From Lautropia mirabilis (GTDB lineage Bacteria > Pseudomonadota > Gammaproteobacteria > Burkholderiales > Burkholderiaceae_B): DNA of 64,000 nucleotides. Position 1 is the stretch's first letter. Each line of letters opens with the position of its first letter. Under the pieces are notes generated by a model. That model had not been told where the DNA came from. It was given only the letters and a program-made list of their open reading frames with translations, and did no database searches. The stretch lies in contig CAMCOS010000004.1 in assembly GCA_945876565.1 (NCBI GenBank), forward strand, positions 62,001 through 126,000. Direction: 5' to 3'. The translations under genes were made by a program, and so were the position numbers. Below, one piece after another: positions 18,758-28,617 of this stretch.

Positions 18758-19663
18758 TTGGGCAATGTTCAAGGTAGCGGGGCTTTGGCCTCCAATCGCA
18801 TAAACCGGCAGTCCGGCCAGCTGAGTCAAACGCTCAAACGAATCCCAGCCCAACGTTGAGGCACCGGGGTGCGATTGGGTTGGTAGCACTGGACCCAACA
18901 CCACAAAATCAGCGCCGAACTCGCGCGCAAGCGCAAGCTCCTCCTCATTGTGCGTCGATACACCAATCAACTGATTCGCAAGCGACTCGGGTCGGGCTTG
19001 TAACTGCTTGGCATCCTGGGCACGGAAATGCACGCCATCAGCCAGCTCCCACAGTGTTGGGTCGTGCGCGCTGCTTACCAGTAAGCGCGCCCCGTGCTGG
19101 TGACACAGGATACGGGCTTGTTCAAACGAAGCCTGCATCGCAGGCCCAGTCCATGGCAGCACCCGCCATTGCACGAGCCTGACACCTTGTTTAAGCCCAG
19201 CCTGCAGTCTTTCGATCAGCGCGGCTTGGTCTTGCTCAGGTGGCTGCGAGCAAATCAGGTAGCGAGTTGGTAGCTGCAGCCAGCGCAGTGGTGGGTAAGC
19301 GGCTGGCAGTAAGTCGGGCAGTTCTGTGGCACTGGCAATGTCAACCCACTTCAGCTGCTGTTGTTCCAGTCCACGAGGTTCACCTTGCCATTGTGTCACT
19401 CGACAAAAGTAGAGCCTGACGGTGGTGGTGGGGTAGTGGTGAACGTAGGTCACCCAGGGTGTGGCCACTTGCATTTGAATGCCGAGTTCTTCGCGTAGTT
19501 CTCGTGCCAGCGCATCGAGCACAGACTCGCCGGGTTCAAGCTTGCCGCCAGGCATCTCCCACCAGCCTGCCCAGGGCTTGCCTGCTGGTCGATCACCCAG
19601 CAGCACTTTGCCGTCGCCACGGATAATCACGCCCACCGCCACATCCACGATTGATTCAGGCAT
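18710..19663 (-). CDS. mutT: Nudix hydrolase fused to a ThiE-like domain (MutT-type)
   Basis: A 317-residue two-domain protein. Residues 1-135 are a MutT-type Nudix domain with a complete Nudix box (Gly40 to Ile62: G-x5-E-x7-RELREELGI), expected to hydrolyse 8-oxo-dGTP or a similar nucleotide. Residues 145-317 resemble thiamine phosphate synthase (HFRAQDAKQL, ADFVVLGPVLPT, GLPVYAIGG), a known but uncharacterised fusion in proteobacteria. Start ATG 19663 overlaps the stop of the upstream ATPase gene by 8 bp. An 84-codon upstream extension lies inside that ATPase gene and was rejected. A separate full thiE lies 3.5 kb away. Confidence 0.88.
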   Translation of the reverse strand: MPESIVDVAVGVIIRGDGKVLLGDRPAGKPWAGWWEMPGGKLEPGESVLDALARELREELGIQMQVATPWVTYVHHYPTTTVRLYFCRVTQWQGEPRGLEQQQLKWVDIASATELPDLLPAAYPPLRWLQLPTRYLICSQPPEQDQAALIERLQAGLKQGVRLVQWRVLPWTGPAMQASFEQARILCHQHGARLLVSSAHDPTLWELADGVHFRAQDAKQLQARPESLANQLIGVSTHNEEELALAREFGADFVVLGPVLPTQSHPGASTLGWDSFERLTQLAGLPVYAIGGQSPATLNIAQSRGAHGIAGIRHLVD

Positions 19664-20537
19664 GGCGTGCTGCCCAGTCCCTCGCAAAGTGCCAGGCAAC
19701 ACGACCTGAGCGTGAGCCGCGTTCAAGCGTCCATTGCAAAGCCTCGGTACGCGCTTGGGCAATCGAGTCTTCCGAGCAGCCAAGCTCGCGTAACCAATAG
19801 GCCACGATATCCAGATAATCGTCTTGGCGAAATGGGTAGAACGACAGCCACAAGCCAAAACGCTCAGACAGTGAGATTTTTTCTTCGACCGTCTCACCGG
19901 GATGCACTTCGCCATCGGGTTGATGCTTGGCTTGCAGGTTCTCGTTCATGTATTCCGGCATCAGGTGGCGCCGGTTCGAGGTGGCGTAGATCAGCACGTT
20001 GTCGCAAGTGGCCGCCGCAGAGCCGTCAAGCACGGATTTTAGTGCCTTGTAGCTAGACTCGCCCTCTTCAAATGACAAATCATCACAAAAGACGATAAAG
20101 CGTTCAGGGCGATTGGCCACACAATCAACAATGTCAGCCAAATCCCCAAGGTCACCCTTGTCAACCTCAATGAGTCGCAAACCCTGGTCGCCAAACTGAG
20201 CCAGCATGGCCTTGACCAGTGAGCTCTTGCCCGTGCCGCGCGAACCCGTCATGAGGACGTGGTTGGCGGGCTTGCCTTGCACGAAGTGCAGGGTGTTGCG
20301 TTCGATCACGGCCTTTTGGCGTTCGATGTGTTGCAGGTCTTCGAGTGTGATGCGATGCGGGTGGGCAATCGCGTCAAGCCAACCGTGTGCCGTGCCGCGC
20401 TTGCGCCAGCGAAACGCACGTGCGCCCCAGTCCACCGGGGGCGGTGCCGGTGGCAGCCAGGCCTGCAGTTGGGTGAGCACACCGTTGGCGAGCTTGATTA
20501 ATTCGGCGAGGTCGGCGGCGGTTGGGTTTTGTGACAT
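19656..20537 (-). CDS. DUF815 family AAA+ ATPase
   Basis: A 293-residue cytoplasmic P-loop ATPase: about 80 N-terminal residues, then Walker A GSRGTGKS (98-105), Walker B FIVFCDDLSFEEGE (near 146-159), sensor-1 region LIYATSNRRHLMPE and a C-terminal helical region. This is the DUF815 family, whose role is unknown; DnaC/IstB-like remodelling has been suggested by fold. It sits between argJ and the Nudix fusion on the same strand, overlapping the latter, so they are probably co-transcribed. Confidence 0.88.
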   Translation of the reverse strand: MSQNPTAADLAELIKLANGVLTQLQAWLPPAPPPVDWGARAFRWRKRGTAHGWLDAIAHPHRITLEDLQHIERQKAVIERNTLHFVQGKPANHVLMTGSRGTGKSSLVKAMLAQFGDQGLRLIEVDKGDLGDLADIVDCVANRPERFIVFCDDLSFEEGESSYKALKSVLDGSAAATCDNVLIYATSNRRHLMPEYMNENLQAKHQPDGEVHPGETVEEKISLSERFGLWLSFYPFRQDDYLDIVAYWLRELGCSEDSIAQARTEALQWTLERGSRSGRVAWHFARDWAARHA

Positions 20538-20543
20538 GAGTGT

Positions 20544-21770
20544 TTAGGAACGATAGTCAGCATTGATGCTGACGTATTCATGAGAGAAGTCGCAGGTATA
20601 CACAGTTTGTGCAACCGACCCGCGTCCCAATGACACGCGCACCAAGATCTCTGCTTCACGCATGATGCGCTGGCCATCTTCTTCTTGATAGTTGGGGTCT
20701 CTGCCACCGTCAATGGCTACTAGCACATCACCTAACCAGAGTTTTATCTGAGTGACATCGAGGTCTGCAATGCCAGCGTAGCCAATCGCAGCCAGAATTC
20801 GTCCAAGGTTGGGGTCGCTTGCAAAAAATGCTGTTTTAACCAGAGGCGAATGCGCAATCGCATAGGCAACCTTGAGCGCCTCCTCTTGACTGCCAGCATC
20901 TTCTACCGTGATGGTCATGAATTTGGTGGCGCCTTCAGCGTCACGCACGATTTTGCAGGCGAGGTCTTTGGCGGCGGCAGTCAGTGCTTGCTTGAGTTCA
21001 GCAAAGCCCGCGTCTTGATCACTTTCAATCTGCAAGCCGCACTGCCCCGTGGTCATCACGATGAACGAGTCATTGGTAGACATGTCGCCATCGACGGTGA
21101 TGCGGTTAAACGACTGGTTGGCGATGTCTCGGGTGAGTGACTGTAAAAGCGGGGCGGCAATGCCCGCGTCCGTGGCAAGGTACCCGAGCATCGTCGCCAT
21201 GTTGGGGCGGATCATGCCCGCGCCCTTGCTGATACCGGTGATGGTGACGGTCTTGCCTTGAATCTGTACTTGTGTCGAATAGATCTTTGGCAAGGTGTCG
21301 GTGGTCATGATGCTGTGCGCCGCATCAAACCAGTGGTTCGGTCCCATGGCGTCAACCGCATCCGGAATGCCAGCTTCGATGCGATCAATGGGCAAGGGCT
21401 CCAGAATCACACCAGTGGAAAACGGCAACACGGCTTGTGCCTCAAGGCCAAGGGCAAGGGCTGTGGCCGCGCACATGCGTTGTGCGCGTTTCATTCCTTC
21501 ATCGGCCGTGCCAGCATTGGCGTTGCCGGTGTTAACCACCAGTGCACGGATGGGTGTGCCCGCGGCCAAGTGTGCCTCACAAACCTGCACGGGGGCCGCC
21601 CGAAACCGATTGGTGGTGAACACACCTGCCACCGTTGTGCCAGGCACTAGCTCAAAAATGGTCAGGTCTGGCCGATTCTTTTTACGGATGCCTGCCGCCG
21701 TGATGCCAATGTTGATGCCGGCCACAGCATGGACGGTTTCACGTGCGGGAATAATGAGATTGACAGCCAT
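20544..21770 (-). CDS. argJ: Arginine biosynthesis bifunctional protein ArgJ
   Basis: Ornithine acetyltransferase/N-acetylglutamate synthase that recycles the acetyl group in arginine synthesis. The 408-residue precursor is self-cleaved at Ala192-Thr193 in [15 protein letters not shown], Thr193 becoming the nucleophile. Oxyanion residues lie in PFSTGVI. Full family length and C-terminus (SINADYRS) are present. It precedes the DUF815 gene by 6 bp. argC, from the same pathway, lies far away at 57872. Confidence 0.96.
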   Translation of the reverse strand: MAVNLIIPARETVHAVAGINIGITAAGIRKKNRPDLTIFELVPGTTVAGVFTTNRFRAAPVQVCEAHLAAGTPIRALVVNTGNANAGTADEGMKRAQRMCAATALALGLEAQAVLPFSTGVILEPLPIDRIEAGIPDAVDAMGPNHWFDAAHSIMTTDTLPKIYSTQVQIQGKTVTITGISKGAGMIRPNMATMLGYLATDAGIAAPLLQSLTRDIANQSFNRITVDGDMSTNDSFIVMTTGQCGLQIESDQDAGFAELKQALTAAAKDLACKIVRDAEGATKFMTITVEDAGSQEEALKVAYAIAHSPLVKTAFFASDPNLGRILAAIGYAGIADLDVTQIKLWLGDVLVAIDGGRDPNYQEEDGQRIMREAEILVRVSLGRGSVAQTVYTCDFSHEYVSINADYRS

Positions 21771-21785
21771 GATGAACGTTTACCT

Positions 21786-23066
21786 TTAGGCAAAAGACTT
21801 GAAAACAGAATCAGCCGCATCGAGCGTGGCGTGAATGACGCTATCGTCATGCGTGGACGAGACGAATCCCGCCTCGTAGGCGGACGGCGCAAAATAAACA
21901 CCACGCTCAAGCATGCCATGGAAAAACTTCTTGAACCGCTCAATGTTGCTCGCCGACACTTCGTTCAGGCTCTTGGGCACTTGCGCGGCAAAATAAACGC
22001 CGAACATCCCGCCCACGTGGTCTGCGCTAAATGCGATGTGGTGGCGCGCCGCACGGTCGGCGAGCCCCTCGGTTAGCTTGCGGGTCTGCGCGCCTAACCT
22101 GTCGTAAAAGCCGGGCTCGCCCAGCAGTTCGAGTGTCTTGATGCCAGCGGCCACGGCCACCGGGTTGCCAGACAGGGTGCCAGCTTGGTAGACGGCACCG
22201 AGCGGGGCGATGTTGGCCATGATGTCGGCTCGGCCACCGAAGGCTCCGATGGGCATGCCCCCGCCGATGACTTTGGCCAGTGTGGTGAGATCGGGCGTCA
22301 CACCCGTCAAGCCTTGAACGCCTTGCGGGCCAACCCGAAACCCGGTCATGACTTCGTCAAAGATCAGCACGGCCTGGTGCTCAGTACACAGCTCGCGCAG
22401 CGTTTCCAGAAAACCCGGCACGGGCTTGACCAGGTTCATGTTGCCGGCCATCGGCTCGACAATGACACAGGCAATTTCCTTGCCGTGCGCTTTGAACGCC
22501 TCGCGCACAGACTCACTGTCGTTGTAATCCAGCACGATGGTGTGGGCCACGAACTCTGGCGGCACGCCAGCCGAGGTCGGGTTGCCAAATGTCAGCAACC
22601 CAGAGCCCGCTTTGACCAGCAGGCTATCAGCATGGCCGTGATAGCAGCCTTCGAACTTAATAATCTTGCTGCGCCCGGTGGCGCCACGCGCCAAGCGAAT
22701 GGCACTCATGGTGGCTTCGGTGCCGGAGCTGACCAGTCGCACTTGTTCCATGCTCGGCAGGCGGGCGATCAGCAGTTCAGCGATCTGGATTTCAGCCTCG
22801 GTGGGTGCGCCATAAGACAGGCCATGCACTGCCGCGTCTTGCACGACCTTGACCACCGCTGGGTGAGCATGACCCAGAATGGCGGGGCCCCAGGAGCCGA
22901 TGTAGTCAATGTAGCGCTTGTCCTCTGCATCCCAGAAGTATGGGCCTTGCGCGCGCGCAACGAACCGTGGCGTGCCACCAACTGAGCGAAACGCCCGCAC
23001 GGGCGAATTAACCCCACCGGGGATGCTGCGACAGGCCCGTTCAAAAAGTTCAGCGTTGGTTGTCAT
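21786..23066 (-). CDS. hemL: Glutamate-1-semialdehyde 2,1-aminomutase
   Basis: PLP enzyme that converts glutamate-1-semialdehyde to 5-aminolevulinate in the C5 pathway of tetrapyrrole synthesis. From the ATG at 23066 the product is 426 residues, with [16 protein letters not shown] (113-128), [21 protein letters not shown] (Asp237 contacts the PLP ring N) and Schiff-base Lys265 in [21 protein letters not shown] lies 6 bp upstream of this start; the ATG six codons earlier has no such site. It lies between argJ and thiE on the same strand. Confidence 0.96.
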   Translation of the reverse strand: MTTNAELFERACRSIPGGVNSPVRAFRSVGGTPRFVARAQGPYFWDAEDKRYIDYIGSWGPAILGHAHPAVVKVVQDAAVHGLSYGAPTEAEIQIAELLIARLPSMEQVRLVSSGTEATMSAIRLARGATGRSKIIKFEGCYHGHADSLLVKAGSGLLTFGNPTSAGVPPEFVAHTIVLDYNDSESVREAFKAHGKEIACVIVEPMAGNMNLVKPVPGFLETLRELCTEHQAVLIFDEVMTGFRVGPQGVQGLTGVTPDLTTLAKVIGGGMPIGAFGGRADIMANIAPLGAVYQAGTLSGNPVAVAAGIKTLELLGEPGFYDRLGAQTRKLTEGLADRAARHHIAFSADHVGGMFGVYFAAQVPKSLNEVSASNIERFKKFFHGMLERGVYFAPSAYEAGFVSSTHDDSVIHATLDAADSVFKSFA

Positions 23067-23137
23067 AAAGTCTCCTGCGTTCATTCAATCGGGGCAGTTG
23101 TCAAAGCCTATTGGCTGTTATCACCCAAAACATGCTC

Positions 23138-23779
23138 TCAAAATAAGGCCGCAAAATCACGGGCAGCCTGTTTGACGTCCGTGGCCAGAAACAACCCGCC
23201 CACCACCGCCACGCTGTCTGCGCCAGCGCTCACGACACGCGCGACATTGCCCGCCGTGATGCCACCGATCGCAACCACCGCTGGCCGTGGCGTGATAGTT
23301 TTAACCAGCTCGCGCGCGTCGGTCAGCACAGACAACGGTGCGCTTGGCGCCTGCGGCTTGGTGGCTGAGCTGAACATGGCCCCAAAAGCAATGTAGTCAA
23401 CGCCAGTGGCCAGCATCTGGCGCGCACGCTCCAGATCCCCGTAACACGAAGCGCCCAGCAGCATGGAGGCGGGCAGTTGCTTGCGCACGTGATCTGGGTC
23501 AGCATCGTCCTTGCCCAAATGTACGCCATCGGCACCGATTTCGGCAGCCAGCTGCCAGTCATCGTTGATGATCAGCGCAATATTCAGGCTGCGGCAAACC
23601 GGCAGTAAATGTTGGGCCAATTCACGTCGCTCTTGGGTGCTGGCAGGTTTGACGCGTAATTGCACGGCTGACATGCCGCCATCGGCTGCAGCACGAATGG
23701 CTTGCTCTAGCCGGTTCGCATCGGTCCAGTCAGGCGTGACACCGTAAAGCCCACGAGGAAAGCGCAAGGGTGGGGTCAT
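23138..23779 (-). CDS. thiE: Thiamine-phosphate synthase
   Basis: Joins HMP-pyrophosphate and thiazole phosphate to thiamine phosphate. From the ATG at 23779 the product is 213 residues with a TIM-barrel fold: RGLYGVTPD, VQLRVKP, LIINDDWQLAAEIGADGVHLG and a phosphate-binding AIGGITAGNVARV. The start overlaps the upstream thiD stop (ATGA), so the two are coupled. A 22-codon extension inside thiD was rejected. Confidence 0.94.
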   Translation of the reverse strand: MTPPLRFPRGLYGVTPDWTDANRLEQAIRAAADGGMSAVQLRVKPASTQERRELAQHLLPVCRSLNIALIINDDWQLAAEIGADGVHLGKDDADPDHVRKQLPASMLLGASCYGDLERARQMLATGVDYIAFGAMFSSATKPQAPSAPLSVLTDARELVKTITPRPAVVAIGGITAGNVARVVSAGADSVAVVGGLFLATDVKQAARDFAALF

Positions 23780-24618
23780 GGTGTAGGTGGCGTAGGTGGT
23801 GCGGCGTGAATGGCGCGATTGGCAAGCTTGCGTCCCATGCCGCATTGAAACGCGTGCACGGCTGCCTGCTCGGCATAATCACAGGCCAGTTTGGCGGCCT
23901 GCGGCACGGTCATGCCGTGGGCTAAGCCGCAGGCCAGCGCCGTGGTGGTCAGCCCGCTTAAGTCCTGTACGCGCTCTGGTGTGGGCTGGTACGGCAAGGC
24001 AATGGTTTCGCCTTCTGGGCCCAGGAGCAGGTTGACCAGTGAGCCAGGCCGTTGCGCATAGCCTGTCACCAGTGCCCAGGTGGCGCCTAGTGCAAGCAAA
24101 ACCGCAGGTCCATCAGTCTGGCTGAAATTGTTGAGCACTTCATCGTTTAGCCATCTGCCCAGGGCACCGGCAGGAACCACCACCACTGCAGCCTGAGGCA
24201 CCAATAGCTCCAAGGTGGCGCCCACGGATGATTCCACTTCGCTGCCATCGAGGTCTTGATCGGCTGGCTCGTGCGGGGTCTCGCGCGGCCCCAACTGCAG
24301 TACCATGGGTGCTTCGCTGTAGTCGGCCGCCACACTGGCGATCACACTCGCCGTTTCGGGGCAAGTCACCGTGCCCACCTTGATGGCGTTGACCGGCATG
24401 TCCTCTAGTAGGCAGCGCGCCTGCTCGTCAACGAGCTCCGCGTTGGCTCGTTCGAGCCAGTCTATGCCGGCGGTGTCAGACACAGCCATGCCCGTTGGCA
24501 CGCACAGTGCATGGGTGCGCTGCGCAGCACAGGTCACGCCATCAGCGGGTATGTCGATACGTCCTGTTGGGTCAAACAGGCCAAAGACGAGCACGGCAGG
24601 AGGGGTTGCAACAGGCAA
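23776..24618 (-). CDS. thiD: Divergent hydroxymethylpyrimidine kinase (ThiD-like)
   Basis: Ribokinase-fold protein of the ThiD family, normally phosphorylating HMP and HMP-P for thiamine synthesis. The 280-residue product keeps the layout and the DPTG element, but the usual GSDPSGGAGIQAD is GLFDPTGRIDIPAD, and the C-terminal GTGC anion-hole motif is replaced by SGLTTTALACGLAHG. A long acidic insertion (about 118-133) is also unusual. It may be weakly active or regulatory, perhaps working with ThiE, with which it overlaps by 4 bp. TTG start at 24618; divergent from rubredoxin across 61 bp. Confidence 0.75.
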   Translation of the reverse strand: MPVATPPAVLVFGLFDPTGRIDIPADGVTCAAQRTHALCVPTGMAVSDTAGIDWLERANAELVDEQARCLLEDMPVNAIKVGTVTCPETASVIASVAADYSEAPMVLQLGPRETPHEPADQDLDGSEVESSVGATLELLVPQAAVVVVPAGALGRWLNDEVLNNFSQTDGPAVLLALGATWALVTGYAQRPGSLVNLLLGPEGETIALPYQPTPERVQDLSGLTTTALACGLAHGMTVPQAAKLACDYAEQAAVHAFQCGMGRKLANRAIHAAPPTPPTP

Positions 24619-24679
24619 TTGACGCTACTTTAGGTAAGATTACGTACGATGTCATTGTAAAAGAAGTGATGAGAAAACT

Positions 24680-24844
24680 ATGCGTACCTACATGTGTTTG
24701 ATTTGTGGTTGGATTTATGACGAAGCCGAGGGCTGTCCGGATGAGGGAATTGCGCCTGGCACCAAATGGGAAGACGTGCCGCCCAACTGGGTTTGCCCAG
24801 AGTGCGGTGCCCGCAAAGAAGACTTTGAGATGATGGAAGTCTAA
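24680..24844 (+). CDS. rubA: Rubredoxin
   Basis: Small iron-sulfur electron carrier with one Fe bound by four cysteines. The 54-residue product contains Cys6-x2-Cys9 ([10 protein letters not shown]), Cys39-x2-Cys42 ([10 protein letters not shown]) and the family core [14 protein letters not shown] at 24680, stop at 24842-24844. It lies between the divergent thiD-like gene and algH, the usual place in Burkholderiales. Its electron partner is not encoded here. Confidence 0.96.
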   Translation: MRTYMCLICGWIYDEAEGCPDEGIAPGTKWEDVPPNWVCPECGARKEDFEMMEV

Positions 24845-24850
24845 GCGATT

Positions 24851-25420
24851 ATGAGCGAAGCGGTGAATCTCTCCGGTCATTTTTTGATGGCGATGCCCGG
24901 CATGGTCGAAGGCGACCTGGCTGGCTCAGTGATCTACGTGTGCGAGCATTCTGACCGGGGTGCGCTGGGTTTGGTGATTAACCGACCGACTGATTTGAGC
25001 CTGGGCGGTTTGCTGGAGCAAGTTGAGCTTGCGCAAGCAGGTCAGCCCAAGCAGAATCAGAACACGCCAGTTCACTTCGGGGGACCCGTGCAAAGCGATC
25101 GCGGCTTTGTGCTGCATAAGCCTGCTGGCGACTATAGCTCCAGCATCCGATTGGGCGATACGCTGGCATTGACGACCTCGCGCGATGTGCTTCAAGCGGT
25201 GGCCAGTGGCGAGGGCCCGGACAAGATCTTTGTCACCCTGGGCTACGCCGGTTGGGGTGCAGGGCAGCTTGAGCAAGAGCTCGCCCAAAATGCTTGGCTG
25301 TCGGTAGCAGCCGAGGAATCGATTATTTTTGAGGTGCCCGCTGAGTCACGCTATCCGGCTGCTATGCGACTGCTCGGGGTGGATCCGGCGATGCTTGCAG
25401 GTTCGGCCGGTCATGCATGA
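24851..25420 (+). CDS. algH: YqgE/AlgH family protein (UPF0301)
   Basis: A 189-residue soluble protein of the AlgH/YqgE family, whose biochemical role is unsettled. Family motifs: NLSGHFLMAMPGM, SVIYVCEHSDRGALGLVINRP, VHFGGPVQSDRGFVLH, and FVTLGYAGWGAGQLEQEL. Lies 6 bp after rubredoxin and overlaps ruvX by 4 bp; the algH-ruvX-pyrR-pyrB order is widespread in proteobacteria. Confidence 0.94.
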   Translation: MSEAVNLSGHFLMAMPGMVEGDLAGSVIYVCEHSDRGALGLVINRPTDLSLGGLLEQVELAQAGQPKQNQNTPVHFGGPVQSDRGFVLHKPAGDYSSSIRLGDTLALTTSRDVLQAVASGEGPDKIFVTLGYAGWGAGQLEQELAQNAWLSVAAEESIIFEVPAESRYPAAMRLLGVDPAMLAGSAGHA

Positions 25421-25827
25421 CCATGCCTGACCAGCGCACGATCCTGGCCTTTGACTACGGCACCAAGCGCATTGGTGTGGCTTTGGGCAATGTGCTGATA
25501 TCGAACGCCAGACCGCTGGAAATTATCAATACCCCAGAAAAAACCAAGCGCTTTGCTCGCATTGAGGAACTCATCGTTCAGTGGCAGCCTGACACGCTGG
25601 TGGTCGGACTGCCCTTGACTGAGTCGGGTGGAGAGCAGCTCGCCAGTAGCCAGGCCAGGCGGTTTGCCAATCAGATCAACGGCCGTTACGGACTGCCAGT
25701 GACCTTGGTCGATGAGCGTGGCTCGAGCATGGCAGCGCAGGAAATTGTTGGCAATGCACCCGATGATGCGGTTGCAGCGGCTATCATTCTGCAAAGCTAC
25801 TTTGATGCGCTGGCCAGCCAGCAATAA
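25417..25827 (+). CDS. ruvX: Putative Holliday junction resolvase / pre-16S rRNA nuclease YqgF
   Basis: RNase H-fold nuclease implicated in 16S rRNA 5' maturation and earlier as a Holliday-junction resolvase. In the 136-residue product the catalytic Asp lies in ILAFDYGTKRIGVALG, with VVGLPLTESGG and the second acidic motif LVDERGSSMAAQE following; the late Asp lies in DDAVAAAIILQSYFD. The start overlaps algH (ATGA at 25417); ATG 25423 is an alternative. Confidence 0.94.
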   Translation: MTMPDQRTILAFDYGTKRIGVALGNVLISNARPLEIINTPEKTKRFARIEELIVQWQPDTLVVGLPLTESGGEQLASSQARRFANQINGRYGLPVTLVDERGSSMAAQEIVGNAPDDAVAAAIILQSYFDALASQQ

Positions 25828-25838
25828 GGAAACCAACC

Positions 25839-26372
25839 ATGACCTCGGTTGATTACGCTCTGAACATTCCGCCCGCACCGGCGCTCTATGAAGCACTGCG
25901 ACAGGGTGTGGCTGAACTCATCAAAGACCTGCCCGCGGATCAAGTCCATCTGGTTGGCATTCATTCTGGGGGCGCCTGGCTTGCGCAACGGCTGCATCAA
26001 GACCTGAAGCTGGCGACCGCATTGGGCACGCTGAATATCAGTTTTTACCGGGACGATTTTGATCGCATCGGACTGCATCCTCAAGTGGAGCCTTCGGATA
26101 TTGGGTTTGATGTTGCGGATCGTCACTTGGTGGTGGTCGATGATGTGCTCTACACCGGCCGAACCATCCGGGGGGCAATGAACGAGCTATTTGATTATGG
26201 GCGCCCGGCCTCGATCAAGCTCGTGGTGCTGATTGACCGTGGCCAGCGCGAATTGCCGATTTGTGCCGATTTCGCGGCTTGGCGCTTTGATGGTCCACCA
26301 GCCGACATTCTGGTACTGGCTCAGACCGAGACAGGCGAATTTACCTTGCACGTTGAATCCAGGGAAGCGTAA
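25839..26372 (+). CDS. pyrR: PyrR: bifunctional pyrimidine regulator / uracil phosphoribosyltransferase
   Basis: Phosphoribosyltransferase-fold protein; in Gram-positives PyrR attenuates the pyr operon, while proteobacterial members may mainly have UPRTase activity. The 177-residue product has the PRPP loop [12 protein letters not shown] (near 100-111), the loop IHSGGAWLA and YRDDF. The stop overlaps the pyrB start by 1 bp. I saw no anti-terminator structure in the short leader, so RNA regulation is not evident. Confidence 0.94.
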   Translation: MTSVDYALNIPPAPALYEALRQGVAELIKDLPADQVHLVGIHSGGAWLAQRLHQDLKLATALGTLNISFYRDDFDRIGLHPQVEPSDIGFDVADRHLVVVDDVLYTGRTIRGAMNELFDYGRPASIKLVVLIDRGQRELPICADFAAWRFDGPPADILVLAQTETGEFTLHVESREA

Positions 26373-27325
26373 TGCGCAATCCTCAGCTAAATCGACATGG
26401 TGAGTTGACGCACTTGATCACCACCGAGGGTATACCGCGCGACATCTTGACCCACATCCTCGATACCGCCCAGACATTTGTGCCGCTAGCCAAGCGCGAC
26501 GTCAAGAAGGTGCCGCTGCTGCGCGGCAAAAGTGTGTTTAATCTGTTTTTTGAGAACTCGACTCGCACGCGCACCACGTTTGAGATTGCTGCCACGAGGC
26601 TCTCAGCCGATGTGTTTAACCTAAACATCAACGTCTCTTCGGCTGCCAAGGGAGAGACGCTGCTAGACACCATTGCCAACCTCTCGGCCATGCAGGCAGA
26701 CATCTTTGTAGTGCGTCACGAGGCAAGCGGTGCACCGTATCTGATTGCCAAGCATGTGGCACCTGATGTGCACGTGATCAATGCCGGTGACGGTCGCCAT
26801 GCGCATCCGACGCAGGCCTTGCTTGATATGTACACCATCCGTCATTTCAAACAGGACTTCTCGAATCTGACCGTGGCAATTGTGGGTGACATTTTGCATT
26901 CGCGCGTGGCGCGCTCCAACATCCATGCGCTCACGACCTTGGGCGCTGCAGAGGTCAGGGCCATTGGTCCATTGACGCTATTGCCAGGTGGTCTGGAGCA
27001 AATGGGTGTGAAGACTTACACCGACATGGCGCAGGGGCTGCGCGATGTTGATGTCATCATCATGTTGCGACTACAGAACGAACGCATGCGGGGCGCTTTG
27101 TTGCCCTCCTCGCATGAGTATTTCAAGCACTATGGCCTCACCCCAGAAAAACTCGCAATAGCCAAGCCCGATGCGCTGGTGATGCATCCGGGCCCGATGA
27201 ACCGGGGGGTGGAGATCGATTCAGCCGTTGCTGACGGGCCGCAGTCGGTGATCTTGAACCAAGTGACATTTGGCATTGCGGTGCGCATGGCAGTCATGAG
27301 CATTGTGGCGGGGGCATCAACGTGA
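26372..27325 (+). CDS. pyrB: Aspartate carbamoyltransferase, catalytic subunit
   Basis: Condenses carbamoyl phosphate and aspartate in pyrimidine synthesis. The 317-residue product has the carbamoyl-phosphate site STRTRT (63-68) within [37 protein letters not shown] and the aspartate-binding MLRLQNERM. No pyrI follows; a dead dihydroorotase does, which fits the class of ATCase that needs a pyrC' partner for assembly. The stop overlaps the pyrC' GTG. Confidence 0.97.
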   Translation: MRNPQLNRHGELTHLITTEGIPRDILTHILDTAQTFVPLAKRDVKKVPLLRGKSVFNLFFENSTRTRTTFEIAATRLSADVFNLNINVSSAAKGETLLDTIANLSAMQADIFVVRHEASGAPYLIAKHVAPDVHVINAGDGRHAHPTQALLDMYTIRHFKQDFSNLTVAIVGDILHSRVARSNIHALTTLGAAEVRAIGPLTLLPGGLEQMGVKTYTDMAQGLRDVDVIIMLRLQNERMRGALLPSSHEYFKHYGLTPEKLAIAKPDALVMHPGPMNRGVEIDSAVADGPQSVILNQVTFGIAVRMAVMSIVAGAST

Positions 27326-28617
27326 GGTTGCATATCAAGAACGCCCGGCTCATCGATCCGGGCACACAGATGGATCAGACAGCAGACCTGTGGGTAGCCG
27401 GTGGACGCATTGCCGCCATTGGTCTGGCGCCAGCTGGCTTTGAAACCCAGCAAACGCTGGATTACCGCGGCTTGTGTGTGTTGCCAGGCTTGATTGATTT
27501 GGCGGTTCGGCTCAGAGAGCCTGGCCATGAGTATCGCGCCACGCTGGAGTCTGAACTTAAAGCGGCCATGGCCGGTGGCATCACCAGTCTGGTGTTGCCG
27601 CCCGATACAGACCCGCCGCTTGATGAACCAGGGCTGGTGGAAATGTTAAAGCACCGGGCACGCCAACTAGATCAGGTCAATTTGTACCCGCTCGGCGCGA
27701 TGACCGTTGGCTTAAAAGGCGAGGTCATTACCGAGATGGCAGAGCTGACTGAGGCTGGCTGCATTGGCTTTGCCCAGGCTGACCAGCCAGTGCTCGACAC
27801 AGCGGTGTTGCTGCGAGCCATGCAGTACGCCCGGTCGTTTGGTTACACCCTGTGGTTGCGCCCCATTGATCCGTGGTTATCCAAGGGGGTGGCTGCCAGC
27901 GGCGCCTATGCGGCCAGGCTTGGGTTGTCTGGCGTGCCAGTGCAGTCTGAGATCATTGCCTTGCAGACCTTGTTTGCCTTGCAGCGCAGCGTTGGCGTGA
28001 AGCTCCATGTTTGTCGCTTAAGTTCTGAGGCAGGGGTGCAACTCGTGCGGCAAGCCAAGGCAGAGGGTCTGCCGGTGACATGCGACACCACCATCAACCA
28101 CGCGAACCTGACCGATGTCGACATTGGCTACTACGACACCAATTTCCGTCTGGACCCGCCGCTTCGTGGCCAGCGAGACAGAGACGCCTTGCGCCAAGGC
28201 TTGGCCGATGGCACGATTGATGCGTTGTGCTCAGACCATACCCCGGTGGACGATGATGGCAAGCAGATGCCATTTGCTGAGGCCGAATCCGGTGCAACTG
28301 GTCTGGAGTTGTTGCTGGGCCTGACACTGAAATGGGCGCACGAAGAGAACTTGCCTTTAGCCCAAGCGCTTGGGCGTGTGACGTCTGGCCCGGCGAGCGT
28401 GTTGCGCGCTTGCTCGCCTGCGATGCCACCGATCGGATCGTTGAGTGTGGGTGCGCCGGCCGACTTGTGTGTGGTGGATCTCGATGACCATTGGCTGGTT
28501 AATCGTGACGCACTGATCAGCCAAAGCCGCCACACACCGTTTCTGGGCATGGAGTTACCCGCGCGTGTGAAAGCCACCATCATGCGTGGCCGCGTGGTGT
28601 GGGAGCATGCTGGGTGA
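27322..28617 (+). CDS. pyrX: Dihydroorotase-like pseudoenzyme PyrC' (PyrX)
   Basis: Amidohydrolase-fold protein of 431 residues following pyrB with a 4-bp overlap (GTG start). The metal-binding H-x-H of active dihydroorotases (PGLVDMHVHFREPG) is changed to Ala61-Val62-Arg63 in [14 protein letters not shown], so hydrolysis is not expected. In Pseudomonas such pyrC' proteins are structural partners of ATCase. DHTPVD and the C-terminal beta sandwich (GRVVWEHAG) are retained. The active dihydroorotase must lie elsewhere. Confidence 0.9.
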   Translation: MRLHIKNARLIDPGTQMDQTADLWVAGGRIAAIGLAPAGFETQQTLDYRGLCVLPGLIDLAVRLREPGHEYRATLESELKAAMAGGITSLVLPPDTDPPLDEPGLVEMLKHRARQLDQVNLYPLGAMTVGLKGEVITEMAELTEAGCIGFAQADQPVLDTAVLLRAMQYARSFGYTLWLRPIDPWLSKGVAASGAYAARLGLSGVPVQSEIIALQTLFALQRSVGVKLHVCRLSSEAGVQLVRQAKAEGLPVTCDTTINHANLTDVDIGYYDTNFRLDPPLRGQRDRDALRQGLADGTIDALCSDHTPVDDDGKQMPFAEAESGATGLELLLGLTLKWAHEENLPLAQALGRVTSGPASVLRACSPAMPPIGSLSVGAPADLCVVDLDDHWLVNRDALISQSRHTPFLGMELPARVKATIMRGRVVWEHAG

